From Plasmopara viticola (lineage: Eukaryota > Oomycota > Peronosporomycetes > Peronosporales > Peronosporaceae), in assembly GCA_001695595.3 (NCBI GenBank), contig MBPM02000069.1, positions 248,001 to 312,000 on the forward strand: a DNA stretch of 64,000 nt, read 5' to 3'. Under the pieces are notes generated by a model. It was not told the origin of the DNA, did no database searches, and saw only the letters and a list, made by a program, of their open reading frames with translations. The position numbers were made by a program, and so were the translations under genes. Shown here in pieces: positions 46,096-55,120 of the stretch (positions are counted from its first letter, which is position 1; the number at the start of each line of letters is the position of its first letter).

Positions 46096-47196
46096 ATGAA
46101 ACTCTTGGCATTTCCTTTCGTGACTTACGCGGGCCTTGCGGTCGTTGGAGCTTCTCCTGAAACCGATTGTGGTAGTCCGACGGAGTGGACCGGACAGATG
46201 GATCCTCCTCTGACAAAAGACTCGTGCAATGGTCCCGACGGGAGAATTGAGCCCCCGCATAATTCCATCGTCGTCGATGGTACGGGTAGCCGTCCTACCA
46301 CCTTCAAGACGATTGCCGAGGGCATAGCCAACCTCTCTAACACGACGGATGAACACACCCTCTTCATTTACCCGGGCACATACAATGAGCAAGTGGTCAT
46401 TCCTAGGCTTGCTGGGCCTCTGGTGATCCAAGGATACACTTGCAATACGAAATCGTACGCATCCAATCAGGTGACCATCACGTATGCCATGACGGCAGAC
46501 GAAGTCGTACCTGAGATCAAGACTCTTCGCAATATGAATTCGAGCACGCTGTCCTCTCTATCCGTAAGTGGCGTGAGGGTGTACAATCTGAACGTTGAAA
46601 ACACTGCTAACTCGACGATAAACAAAGGACGTGCTGGCGCTGTGTTCGTCAACGGTACGGACCACGGTTTCTATAGCTGTCAGATTAAGAGCATACGGGG
46701 TGCTCTGAGTCCAAACAGAGGCCTTCAGCTATACGCTAATACTCTTATCCAAGGTGCCAATACCCTCATTAGTGGTCAGGAGGCCATGGCGTGGATTCAG
46801 TCGTGTCAAATCCAGACTACTGCTAAAGGCTATATCACCGCCAATGGCAATAACCAAAGCGAAATTCTATCCGAATTTGTGATCAACGAGTCTGTGGTTT
46901 CCAGCATTAACGGATCGGTTGGCGTTTCCTACCTGGGTAGTCCGTGGGGGTTGTATGCTCGCACTGTCTTCCAAAACAGCTTTCTTGATGCAGTTGTCAA
47001 CCCCAAAGGATGGGAGATTTTCAAGAACCAGTCTACCGACAATGTGTACCTTAAGGAATTCAACAACAGAGGCCCTGGTGCAGCCACTGATAAACGTGTG
47101 GCATTTGGCGGACAACTGGATGCGGCCAAGGTCATCACCGACATCCTCGGCAACGACTTTGATAAGAAGTTTTACGTCGACGCCAGTTTCCTGTAG
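46096..47196 (+). CDS. Secreted pectin methylesterase-like protein, catalytic residues replaced (copy B)
   Basis: 366 residues, intact, with the same signal peptide and fold as copy A. The same active-site positions are replaced: R at the oxyanion Q (GRAGAV), R-G for Q-D (IRGAL), T for the nucleophile D (GANTLISGQ) and S for R (LGSPW). It differs from copy A at scattered positions, for example ADEVV for AEDVV, NVENTANSTINK for NVQNTADLTEKK, YITANG for WIAANG, EIFKNQ for KTNKND and FGGQ for FSGQ. Both frames are open after diverging by about 5%, which argues that they are retained. Its 3' end converges with the dynamin pseudogene at 47498-49520, with about 300 bp between. Confidence 0.93.
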   Translation: MKLLAFPFVTYAGLAVVGASPETDCGSPTEWTGQMDPPLTKDSCNGPDGRIEPPHNSIVVDGTGSRPTTFKTIAEGIANLSNTTDEHTLFIYPGTYNEQVVIPRLAGPLVIQGYTCNTKSYASNQVTITYAMTADEVVPEIKTLRNMNSSTLSSLSVSGVRVYNLNVENTANSTINKGRAGAVFVNGTDHGFYSCQIKSIRGALSPNRGLQLYANTLIQGANTLISGQEAMAWIQSCQIQTTAKGYITANGNNQSEILSEFVINESVVSSINGSVGVSYLGSPWGLYARTVFQNSFLDAVVNPKGWEIFKNQSTDNVYLKEFNNRGPGAATDKRVAFGGQLDAAKVITDILGNDFDKKFYVDASFL

Positions 47197-47497
47197 ACGT
47201 CCATTGCCACGGGCAAGTCTAGACCATCTGTCATTCCCATGTGGACCTGTAATTTTGGAAAAGACAAGGGTACGACGGTACCAATAATGCGTTAAAACAC
47301 CTTTTTTTTTAAATTAGAGCTTTACTTCGTGTGAGATAACGAAGGCGCTGTATGGCACGTTTTAAACTTGGCATGTTTTTCTCAAATGCAAAACTCCTAT
47401 ATCTTAACTAAAAGCTTTGTATATGTAACACCGATAATTATAATTATATCGAGCAGAATTTTTTGATACCTCAACTTATTGCTCTGATATCAACGCT

Positions 47498-49520
47498 TTA
47501 GGTGAAGTACCTCTCAACTAGCTCGATTTCCCCCTCCGCGTCAGCAAGACAAGCACATTTTTTCTTGTACTTTAATCGCTCTTTTGCCTTTCGCTTAGGA
47601 TTTTGCATCAATTTCGCTAGCTTTGACTCAGTCACCGCAGAGCAAATTGATTGCATTGAAATAGCATCGACAAACCGAGGAAGTGCTACAGCCAAATACG
47701 CGTCCACTGCCACTTGCATCTCAAGAGCCTCTCGGTCTACTGAAGACAAAAAGACCGACTTGAAAGCTTTCGCCACCTCAGTGACTACGACTCTTCCATT
47801 TGGATTAATTGGCACAATCGTCCTTACCTGCTCTCGAAGATTTTTGAGCTGTTGCTGGCCCAAATCGTCAAACAAACGGTTGTCTTGAGTTAAAAGTCTC
47901 CCTTCAGCACGCAGCGAAGTCCTCGCCTCTTGACATAACCTTCAACAACGCTTTCGAGCACATCGGCCGCAGTGCTTTAAATAAACTGGACAACTCGCGA
48001 AGAAGCGTGGATCTGGTCTGACACAGAATCCGATACCGTCTTTGTCTGAGTTTGATACGCGCTTGACAGCTTTTCCAATGGTGGCCCCCACTTGTCGACA
48101 CACTGCCGAAACAAATTGTAAAACACTTGGTAGGACGTGAAAATTGCAAGCTCGTCGCCCAATTCTCGCGAATGACATGCTTAAGCACTGCGCGCTCATC
48201 GTAGCGCCACTTGACATCAAGTCAATGATTGTATAGTACACGTCGAATTTGTGATGTGTCGCTGTCTCGCATTCATGTGGACACTCATTGTCAAGCTGAA
48301 CTTGCAAAGGATCATCTACCGCAACTTTTTTTCGAGTTCTCTTTTTGTCAAAACCAGCGACGTGTTTTTATGATTAACTGACGACGATTTGTAAAAAAGG
48401 TCCGTCCACCCAAAAAATCGCTCGAAAGCGAGCATTAACAGTGCTAGTATTTCCAGAACGCTTCGACGATGACGTCGGCAAAAGTTTGATCCTTCATCTA
48501 TCGCTGCTACCACAAATCGTAGAGTCTAGTCGACCCACTTGCCAAACTGCTGCAGTTGAGCACCAGGCGTCTTCAATACTGGTTCTCAACTTGACAATTT
48601 CCTCTGCGTATACACCATACGACAGCTTATCTCTTTGATCTGTAAGCGTCGAATATTGCCCAGCAAGATTGACACCAATCGCTCCGTTAGATTCGAAATG
48701 CCTTATAAACAGGAAGGCAACCAACGCCAGTACTCGTGCTGATTAAAAAACAATTTCGTTTGTCTGTTCCTTTTCTATGGTCATTCCTGGAATTACTTCG
48801 CATTGGTTAGGGCACTTGACTTCAGAGTTGTCTCGATGCATCTTCTATCTCTGCACCAGCTTCCACCAAGTCCACCTTTGTCACGACTGCAATCGAGTGT
48901 GTGCCGTCTGGATCAGCTTCTTGAGCCGCCTGTGCGATTAATCTATTATGCATATCCACATTTGCTGGGACCACAGCGACAAAGACCGTCCGCCCCATCT
49001 TATGTATCGGTCTATCTTCTGCCGCATCCTTGGTCTAATATTTTGGTCTTGATGGTTACCAACTGTACGCACTAATCCTGGAAAATCAGTGAGTGTAAGA
49101 TCAGGTAGCTCTGGCCCGCTCATCTCGAGCACAATCTGGTCGTCACTGATGTACTGGCTTTCGTCAACAAGTTAGCTTCGCAATGGCAACAGGAACGTCT
49201 TCTAAACATCTCTCTTCTCACCTCTCGGCGCGAGTCAGAAAGATCTGTGTTGGGCATTTCGTGGTGAGCTGATCATTTGATAAGAACTTTACGCCTGAAA
49301 GCACTGATGAATCGGATAATTTCCTACTAGAAGTGTGTCCATGACTGCGATCTTTGGTACGTGGCAGCTCAATATACTGTAAAAGGCCAATTTCACGAAG
49401 CTGGTCGACGAGTGTTCGCCTTTTTTAAGCTTTAATATGGGTAAATTATTTTCATTAACTTTTCTTTAGCTTTAATATGGGCCAGCAATCCTTTCCTTAA
49501 AGTTATGGTCCTCTTAAGTT
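47498..49520 (-). pseudogene. Mx-like dynamin pseudogene, nearly full length
   Basis: Collinear with 8198-10390 but broken by frameshifts and stops. The GED part is open at 47498-47875 (LARLMQ-like LAKLMQNPKRKAKERLKYKK). Stalk pieces are at 47904-48310 (GDELAIFTSYQVFYNLFRQC). GTPase pieces lie at 48850-49440: LEMSGPELPDLTLTDFPGLVRT, where DLPG has become DFPG, and IAVVTKVDLV-like and LTTK-like remnants. The P-loop region at about 49320 is damaged. It forms the right outer end of the inverted duplication and is convergent with PME copy B, exactly as the intact dynamin is convergent with the PME pseudogene at 6.9-7.9 kb. Confidence 0.92.
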
Positions 49521-49625
49521 TGAGGTTGTAATTGTAAGGTGATGTCGACATATGGTAAAATGAGTAAGAATGAAAGAAGGCTTACTCATTTTTTTGTAAA
49601 AAAAGGGAGAATGGAAAAATTTACC

Positions 49626-49956
49626 TTTATTTAAACTATGTAATGTAATTTATTACGTTATCGCGTTGCCAAGTTATGCACGTGCTAGGCTCAGTCTGGC
49701 TAGTCCACGGCATAGAGTGGTGTCCGCATACGTCGAGTCTCGTTCGGCGGGCAGTGCAGCCAGCACCGAGGTCTTGAGGGTCTTCCATTAGTTTGTTTAT
49801 CTCTGACTTGGTAAGAGCCCAGGTGGCGCCCGGCGCTGGAGACCGTCGCGTCGAGGGTGAGACTCGTTAGAGACCTGCAAATGCCCGAGAGCACCTGCCC
49901 GAAGCGCGCGAGCATTTAGCCCCCGCGCTTGGAAGGAGGGCGTTTTATTTAAACTA
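49626..49956 (-). mobile_element. SINE-like retroposon copy 2 with 13 bp target-site duplication
   Basis: The body 49639-49943 (305 bp) matches the copy at 12046-12370 in reverse orientation. It is flanked by identical TTTATTTAAACTA at 49626-49638 and 49944-49956. Its 3' tail (minus strand: AATAAATTACATTACAT) differs from the ACAAT tail of copy 1. Its 5' end begins at about CGCCCTCC, some 20 bp shorter than copy 1. It sits between the dynamin pseudogene and a MULE relic. Confidence 0.82.
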
Positions 49957-50039
49957 ATAGAAGAAAAATGATGAAAAAGCAAAAAAACATAAATATTTTT
50001 GCAACAATGGCAAAAATATAGATGTAAAAATAGAGAATA

Positions 50040-51262
50040 GAGAGTTTTTTACCTTTGAAAAGTAATTTTTCCGCATACAATCTACTGGCAGCAATTATTT
50101 ACATGCAAGGATTTCATGCGTTTGCTCCATATGCATTACGCGGCATGGTACTGGATGGTAGTTTTAACAACAAAGTTGAAAATGTGCTGTTGGTGGCGTG
50201 TTTTATAAATGGTAAAGATGAGATTTACATTGTTGCAGTAGCAATCGTCAGCAGTGAGACTAAAGCAAATTGGGCGTGGTTGATCAAGTTCCTGTTCTGG
50301 CATTTACCTGTACTTCCAGCCTTCGTAATGTCTGATCGTGACAAGGAATTAGTGCAAGCAATGAAAGAAAATGGCAAAGAGATACCAAATGTCTATTGCT
50401 TACGTCACCTTATGGAAAATTTCAATCTAATTTTAGAAACAAGACGGTGAAGGAACATGCATGGATCTTAGCCCAGGCAATCGTACGAAGGTAGAGAAAA
50501 AGATCTGATGAAGCTTAATCGCGAGGCGGTAAAATGGCTGGCTAATTTTGGCTATGGGAAGTGGTCCATTGCCCATAGTCCATGCCCACGATATGGAATG
50601 CTTACTTTCAATAACGTCGAATTCAAAAACAACGCGCGGAAGAACATTCGTGGAATGCCAATCTTGGATTGTACGATGGCAATTAAACGCTATGTCGGTA
50701 CGAAGTAGATCTATTTTGTTGGGCAGACCATCTGGTTACGTTTTATGCCGCCAGTTGCATCACTTCAATGTAAAAATTGTACGAGAAACAATCCAAGTAT
50801 GACCAAGCTCAACTACATCGTTTGCTGTGTCGGTTTGAATTGGAACACACAAGCCAATGGAGTATGCTGTTAAGGTAAACAGTACCAGTGGTACCTGCAT
50901 TTGCGGTTATGTGAACGATATGTAGCTCCATGTCGACACCTCATAGCAGCACTCAAGTTTTCAAATCAGCTGTCACGTGCAAAATTGTTATTTGGAGATA
51001 TGTGGTCAACTAAAACGTGTCTGTTTGCCTGCGATGAAGCACTTGAAGTGAAACCATATGTGACAAAAAGTGAACTGGTGAAGAGTAAGCATTGTCCACC
51101 AAATCCGTTTAAAAGAAAAGGTCGACCCACAAAGAAGCGAATCGAATCGGAGAATGCTACATCAGAATTTGACGCGCCAAAATGTTTTTATTGATACGGC
51201 TGCTGTGGTCAAGTGGGACACAACAAGCGTCGATGCACCAGTAATGCGCAGTATAAAAGTAT
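50040..51262 (+). pseudogene. MULE (Mutator-like) transposase pseudogene
   Basis: The open frame 50055-50450 reads a MULE transposase core: GMVLDGSFNNKVENVLLVAC, AVAIVSSETKANWAWLIKFL, then FVMSDRDKELVQAM and VYCLRHLMENFN. These are the DGT-like first-aspartate block, the NW-W block and the SDR block with its C-H. After a broken middle (50450-50890) a SWIM zinc finger remains (about 50890-50960: CICG-like then CERYVAPCRHLIAALKFS), and a C-terminal knuckle at about 51190-51235 (CCGQVGHNKRRC), interrupted by a stop and lacking its first cysteine. The N-terminal DNA-binding domain and terminal inverted repeats were not found. The flanks are extremely AT-rich. Confidence 0.8.
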
Positions 51263-52639
51263 ATTTTCCATAGTGAATTAGTATATTTTTTTACTTTTTT
51301 AATTTTTTAATATTTGTTTTACTTCACAGGTATTTTTTTTCATTTTGGTGGAAAACTTGTAAAATATTTCTATAGTTTTATCATTCAGTTTGAAAAAGGT
51401 AATTTTTTTACTATTCATTCTAAAAATATCAAAACTCAAAGACACGTTCTCATTCCTCTCACCTTTAGTAGTGGGGGGAATTTCCTTATGTTAAGGTGAC
51501 AAGCTTAACTTCAAACTATGGCAGAATGCACTAGGTGCCTTATGTGTGGCACAATAACCACCAAACAGCGCTCGTAAGATATAGCATTTGCTTTAAAATG
51601 TGTAATGACATGACTAGCTTCAAGTTCAAGTAGCATCGGCGAGGTCCCATCGCTCCACGTGAAATAGCACGCTATCGATAGATCAGGGCTCATAAAAGAC
51701 AGCACTCGCCATAAGCAATTTAAATCTTAACTGTCCATTATTAAAGGCGTCACGGATAAGGCCCTGCCAATGCTAGTAAATTGCCACGTAATTTACTCAG
51801 CAACGCTCGAACCACCGACACAAAGATTTCCAAACTTTACTCTAACCAACTAAGCTATTCAAACTAGAATTACGCTGATTTTATTGTATACGAAGTATGA
51901 CTGACCGTAGGCTGAGGTATCAAGGTGGGGCTCCAATGATGCACACGAAGTGACACTTAATCGACTAAGCGTTGCTTGTCCGTGAACAGAACTTGCTACA
52001 AATAAGACAAACTGTACTTGTCTGTAGGCCAAGGTATCAAGGGCGAGATCCTGACGATACACACGTAGCTCGCCGAAGACCACTTTTCGCAGATAGCGAT
52101 CGCTGTGTCCGTCTAGACACAGTCATTAAGTCGTCGAGGCTTCGAGGACTCTTCCTTTAAATACAAGAAAAGCGGTGAAGTTGTTGATGAGTTGTTTCAC
52201 CGGACTTAAATGTAGACGATTGTTGATACGAATTTGACACACAGCGTTTCATTGAGAACGTCGATCACGTCATGTGGCAACTCACTGCGCGTGGTGAATT
52301 GTGTTTCTTCAAACACATGTTTGCTTTTTCCGTCTGAACATATGGCTGCGATTAGAAATTTGTTGACTTTAGCAAGGAAGCTTATAAATATTAACAGCGT
52401 TTGCAAAATCTGAGCTATTAAAGAGAGCTCGTCCGGATTATTGTCTCGTTACAATAGCTCTCAGCTATCTACTGCAGCTTACACACTCGCATACTTCTCT
52501 GCATCCAGAAACCATATCAGCCAATAGATCTCTTGACTACCATCGGTTATGGAAATGTAAAGCTTAAAAAACCTCACTTTAAACAATGCAGCTACAGATT
52601 ATTATGGATAGTATCAATGCATTTGTACTTTTGAAGTTG
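51263..52639. other. AT-rich region with a tRNA-like sequence
   Basis: No supported gene. T-rich to about 51480. It contains the tRNA-like segment 51790-51863. A roughly repeated GGC-AGGTATCAAGG-GGGG pattern occurs at about 51911 and 52026. The stretch up to 52640 may include the degraded LTR of the following Gypsy relic. Confidence 0.4.
51790..51863 (-). other. tRNA-like sequence (pseudo-tRNA or SINE head)
   Basis: The minus strand has an A-box-like TAGCTTAGTTGG, a D-arm with GC to AT decay (GCTT...GAGT) and a 7 nt anticodon loop TTGGAAA on a 4 bp stem. A B-box-like GGTTCGAGC then follows in a T-arm held by wobble pairs. Spacing is right for a 74 nt tRNA. The acceptor ends do not pair (GTTTGAA against CTGAGTA) and there is no long variable arm to support the apparent GGA (Ser) anticodon, so it is not a functional tRNA gene. 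Confidence 0.5.
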
Positions 52640-55120
52640 TGTGGTGGTTGCGATTACCGGTTGACCTGCCGGTGAGGACAATCACGTCACGTGACCTCTC
52701 TTCCAGATGAAGCCTATTTTTAGAAGACATGGTTCATCTTTTTGAAGTCCGATAAGCTCCCAAATGGCTTCTTTTTCGTTACACCTAGCCAAAAAGTTTG
52801 TACTGCGCAATTTCCTTGTATTTACGGTGTCCAATGACGGCTCTAATGAGTTACCCGTCGAAGCTATCGGCAAATATAGACGTACTCGCCTTCTGTCGTG
52901 CTCAGGGTCCGTGCAATACGGCTTCAACAGCGTAGTGTGGAATTCTGAATGCAGCTTGACTCTCAACTTGACTACCGACTGATAGGAGTCTTGCGACACT
53001 TTTTTTCACGACCACGAATAATCCAATATATCTTGGCGCATATTTTGTTGACTGAGTAAGACCTTTGAGACAAAAAATTAATTCATACCACCCAATGGCA
53101 CCATAACGCTAAGTTTATGTTTTCAGAAAGTGTATATTTATATCGATATGGTACTTTGTGCTTCGCTCATCCGGTCCTGAAAGACATTAAGTATAGTGAA
53201 TTGACGAAGTATAAGCTTTTGTGCTGACTATCTCAAATTGTAAAATTCTGGATCCGATGACACATCAAAACCCATATAAAGAAAGTATTATTGATCCGCT
53301 CCAAACGATGACATTTCACTCATGAAGAACACCCGTCGACAATGGGCTTACTCTATAAATTACAGGAAATCATCCCTTTCATTCTGTGCTGGGTTGACAA
53401 CATATTTGAGGTAATCTTCAACGTAACGATCAGTTCTCTCGGTTCGTCCATTTGTTAGCGAATTGTTGGCCGAAGACAAATTGTGTGGCGTTCCCACAGC
53501 CGATACGATTGATTGTCATAGTTTGGTCTAAATGTGGTGGCTGGATCAGACACAGAGATTCTAATATTGCCATGAGATTTCGTATAGCTCTTCGTGAAGG
53601 TCTTTGCAATTTCTGCGGTATCGTCTAGCGTCTCGTCACTTAGAAAGTACTAGTGTACACTCAGTTGTTGCTCTATTGCGTCAGTCCAAAATTAAAAAAT
53701 AGATAGCCTTAGTGCTAAGTGACCAACAATCACTGCGACGATATTATAATAGACCGACAATCACCGCGACGATATTATAATGGTCTATCTTGCCAACTCC
53801 TCTTGCGCCGACACAGTTTGCAAGTGCTGACAGAGCGCTGATTGCACTTTGTCAATTTCGGCTTTGACGCACGGCCAAATAGATTTCGTAAAAGAATGGG
53901 TGGCCTGTCTCACAACATTATTAGTTAGCCGATGTGGCCAATTTGAGATCCTTATCTTTAAAAAATTTAGTCGGGTAGTCCTGTCTTCCGTCATTTGTTA
54001 ATTCAAAATACCACCTTGCAATAAGTACTTTGGTACACCCTATCTTTATTCACTTTATTGAAATTCAACTGTAGGTCCCTATTCCACAAAGACATTCTGG
54101 CCACAGTTCAAGTCACTGCATTCTTGTTTCTTGAGGTTATCGCGACGACATCGCAATTCTTAACCGCTAGCAATAGCTCTTGCAAGCTAAATCGGAAGGC
54201 TTTACGCTCGAATCCGCAAGTTTAATACACTGTATTCGCACCGGTGTTAATTTATTGCAAAAACTTATCTAGTAAGGCTTGAATAAGTCATTAATCCATC
54301 GATCCACTCTGCGATTTGTTGTTTTCGCTGTTATGGTCCATTAAGACAGTTAATCGTCGAATGAGAATATGTACGCGCCCCACTTTAGGCGTATGTATTA
54401 TCGCAAGAAGCTCTTGTTCAGAAATCTGGGGCTTTACCTCGGCTGGCTTCACCTTCCCGTCGTCGAAAGGAATAAAATGATCCAGCTCTTCCTTGTTTCA
54501 AACAACGAAGTACGAGTCTTTTCTTCTAAAGCCAAATGGCCTTAATGAGTCAAGAAGATAAAGAGCGGCTTATTACGTCAAGCAACGCTTGAGTTTTGCA
54601 ATGCAGCGTAGTTGATTATGTTCACTTCTCGTTGACATTTTCTTTAATACTGTCGTCGAGTGTTTTTTAAAATTGCACAGAGTTCATGTAGGACTTTAAG
54701 ACGTAAAATGTTCAGGCCGAAAAAGCGTATCGTGAGCTTATTGACTTGGGCTCAGACCATTCCGCTATGACCTTTGCGGAAGAGTCTGCGCTATGGAGTC
54801 CATTCTTCCGTCATCAAAGTGATCTAAGAATGGATTCTCATCCAAACTGAGCTAAGATTTACAACTTGACGTATAGTCTCTTTAAACCATGTTTATACGC
54901 TGGCTAAAGTCGCAACGTGCTCTTTGACACATTCACCAAGCGTGAACACGTGAATGGTGTCGAAGTAAATTCTTATCCTACTTTTATAATTATCAAATAC
55001 TTTCTGACAAAAAGCCGATTCGAATACTCGGGCTTTCGCTGAAAGCGACTAGATACACATAAGTGACAATCTGGATTTGAAAAGTGGTGAGTGGAAAATC
55101 CAAATCACACGTTTAGCCTG
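52640..55120 (-). mobile_element. Ty3/Gypsy chromodomain retrotransposon relic (3' half)
   Basis: Minus-strand relic. RT remnants at about 54900-55080 read YFDTIHVFTLGECVKEHVATL, in which YFDD has become YFDT. RNase H and connection remnants are scattered over 54000-54880. The integrase zinc region is near 53785-53994, and an integrase core piece at about 53300-53650 includes a TVSDPATTF-like stretch. The integrase C-terminus and chromodomain are open at 52682-52999 (KLHSEFHTTLLKPY; NEKEAIWELIGL). LTR sequence begins at about 52695 (minus: GTCACGTGACGTGATTG then CTCACCGGCAGG), related to the family at 3864-4239. A 31 bp tandem duplication lies at 53721-53782. Confidence 0.75.
53721..53782. 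repeat. 31 bp tandem duplication within the Gypsy relic
   Basis: GACC(A/G)ACAATCAC(T/C)GCGACGATATTATAAT occurs twice in a row with two visible differences. Confidence 0.85.

Larger units (their letters stand above)
43955..47310. repeat. Large inverted duplication carrying two PME genes
   Basis: Left arm about 43955-45213 and right arm about 46042-47310 are near-identical in opposite orientation. They include both PME frames (about 95% identical proteins), the 3' flank (CCATTGCCACGGGCAAGTCTAG... AAAAGACAAGGGTACGACGGTA) and ~50 bp of 5' leader (GCCTCACTTTCAAACTTTCAATCG). The ~830 bp spacer is not duplicated. Homology continues more weakly outward into the dynamin relics on both sides. Confidence 0.92.
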
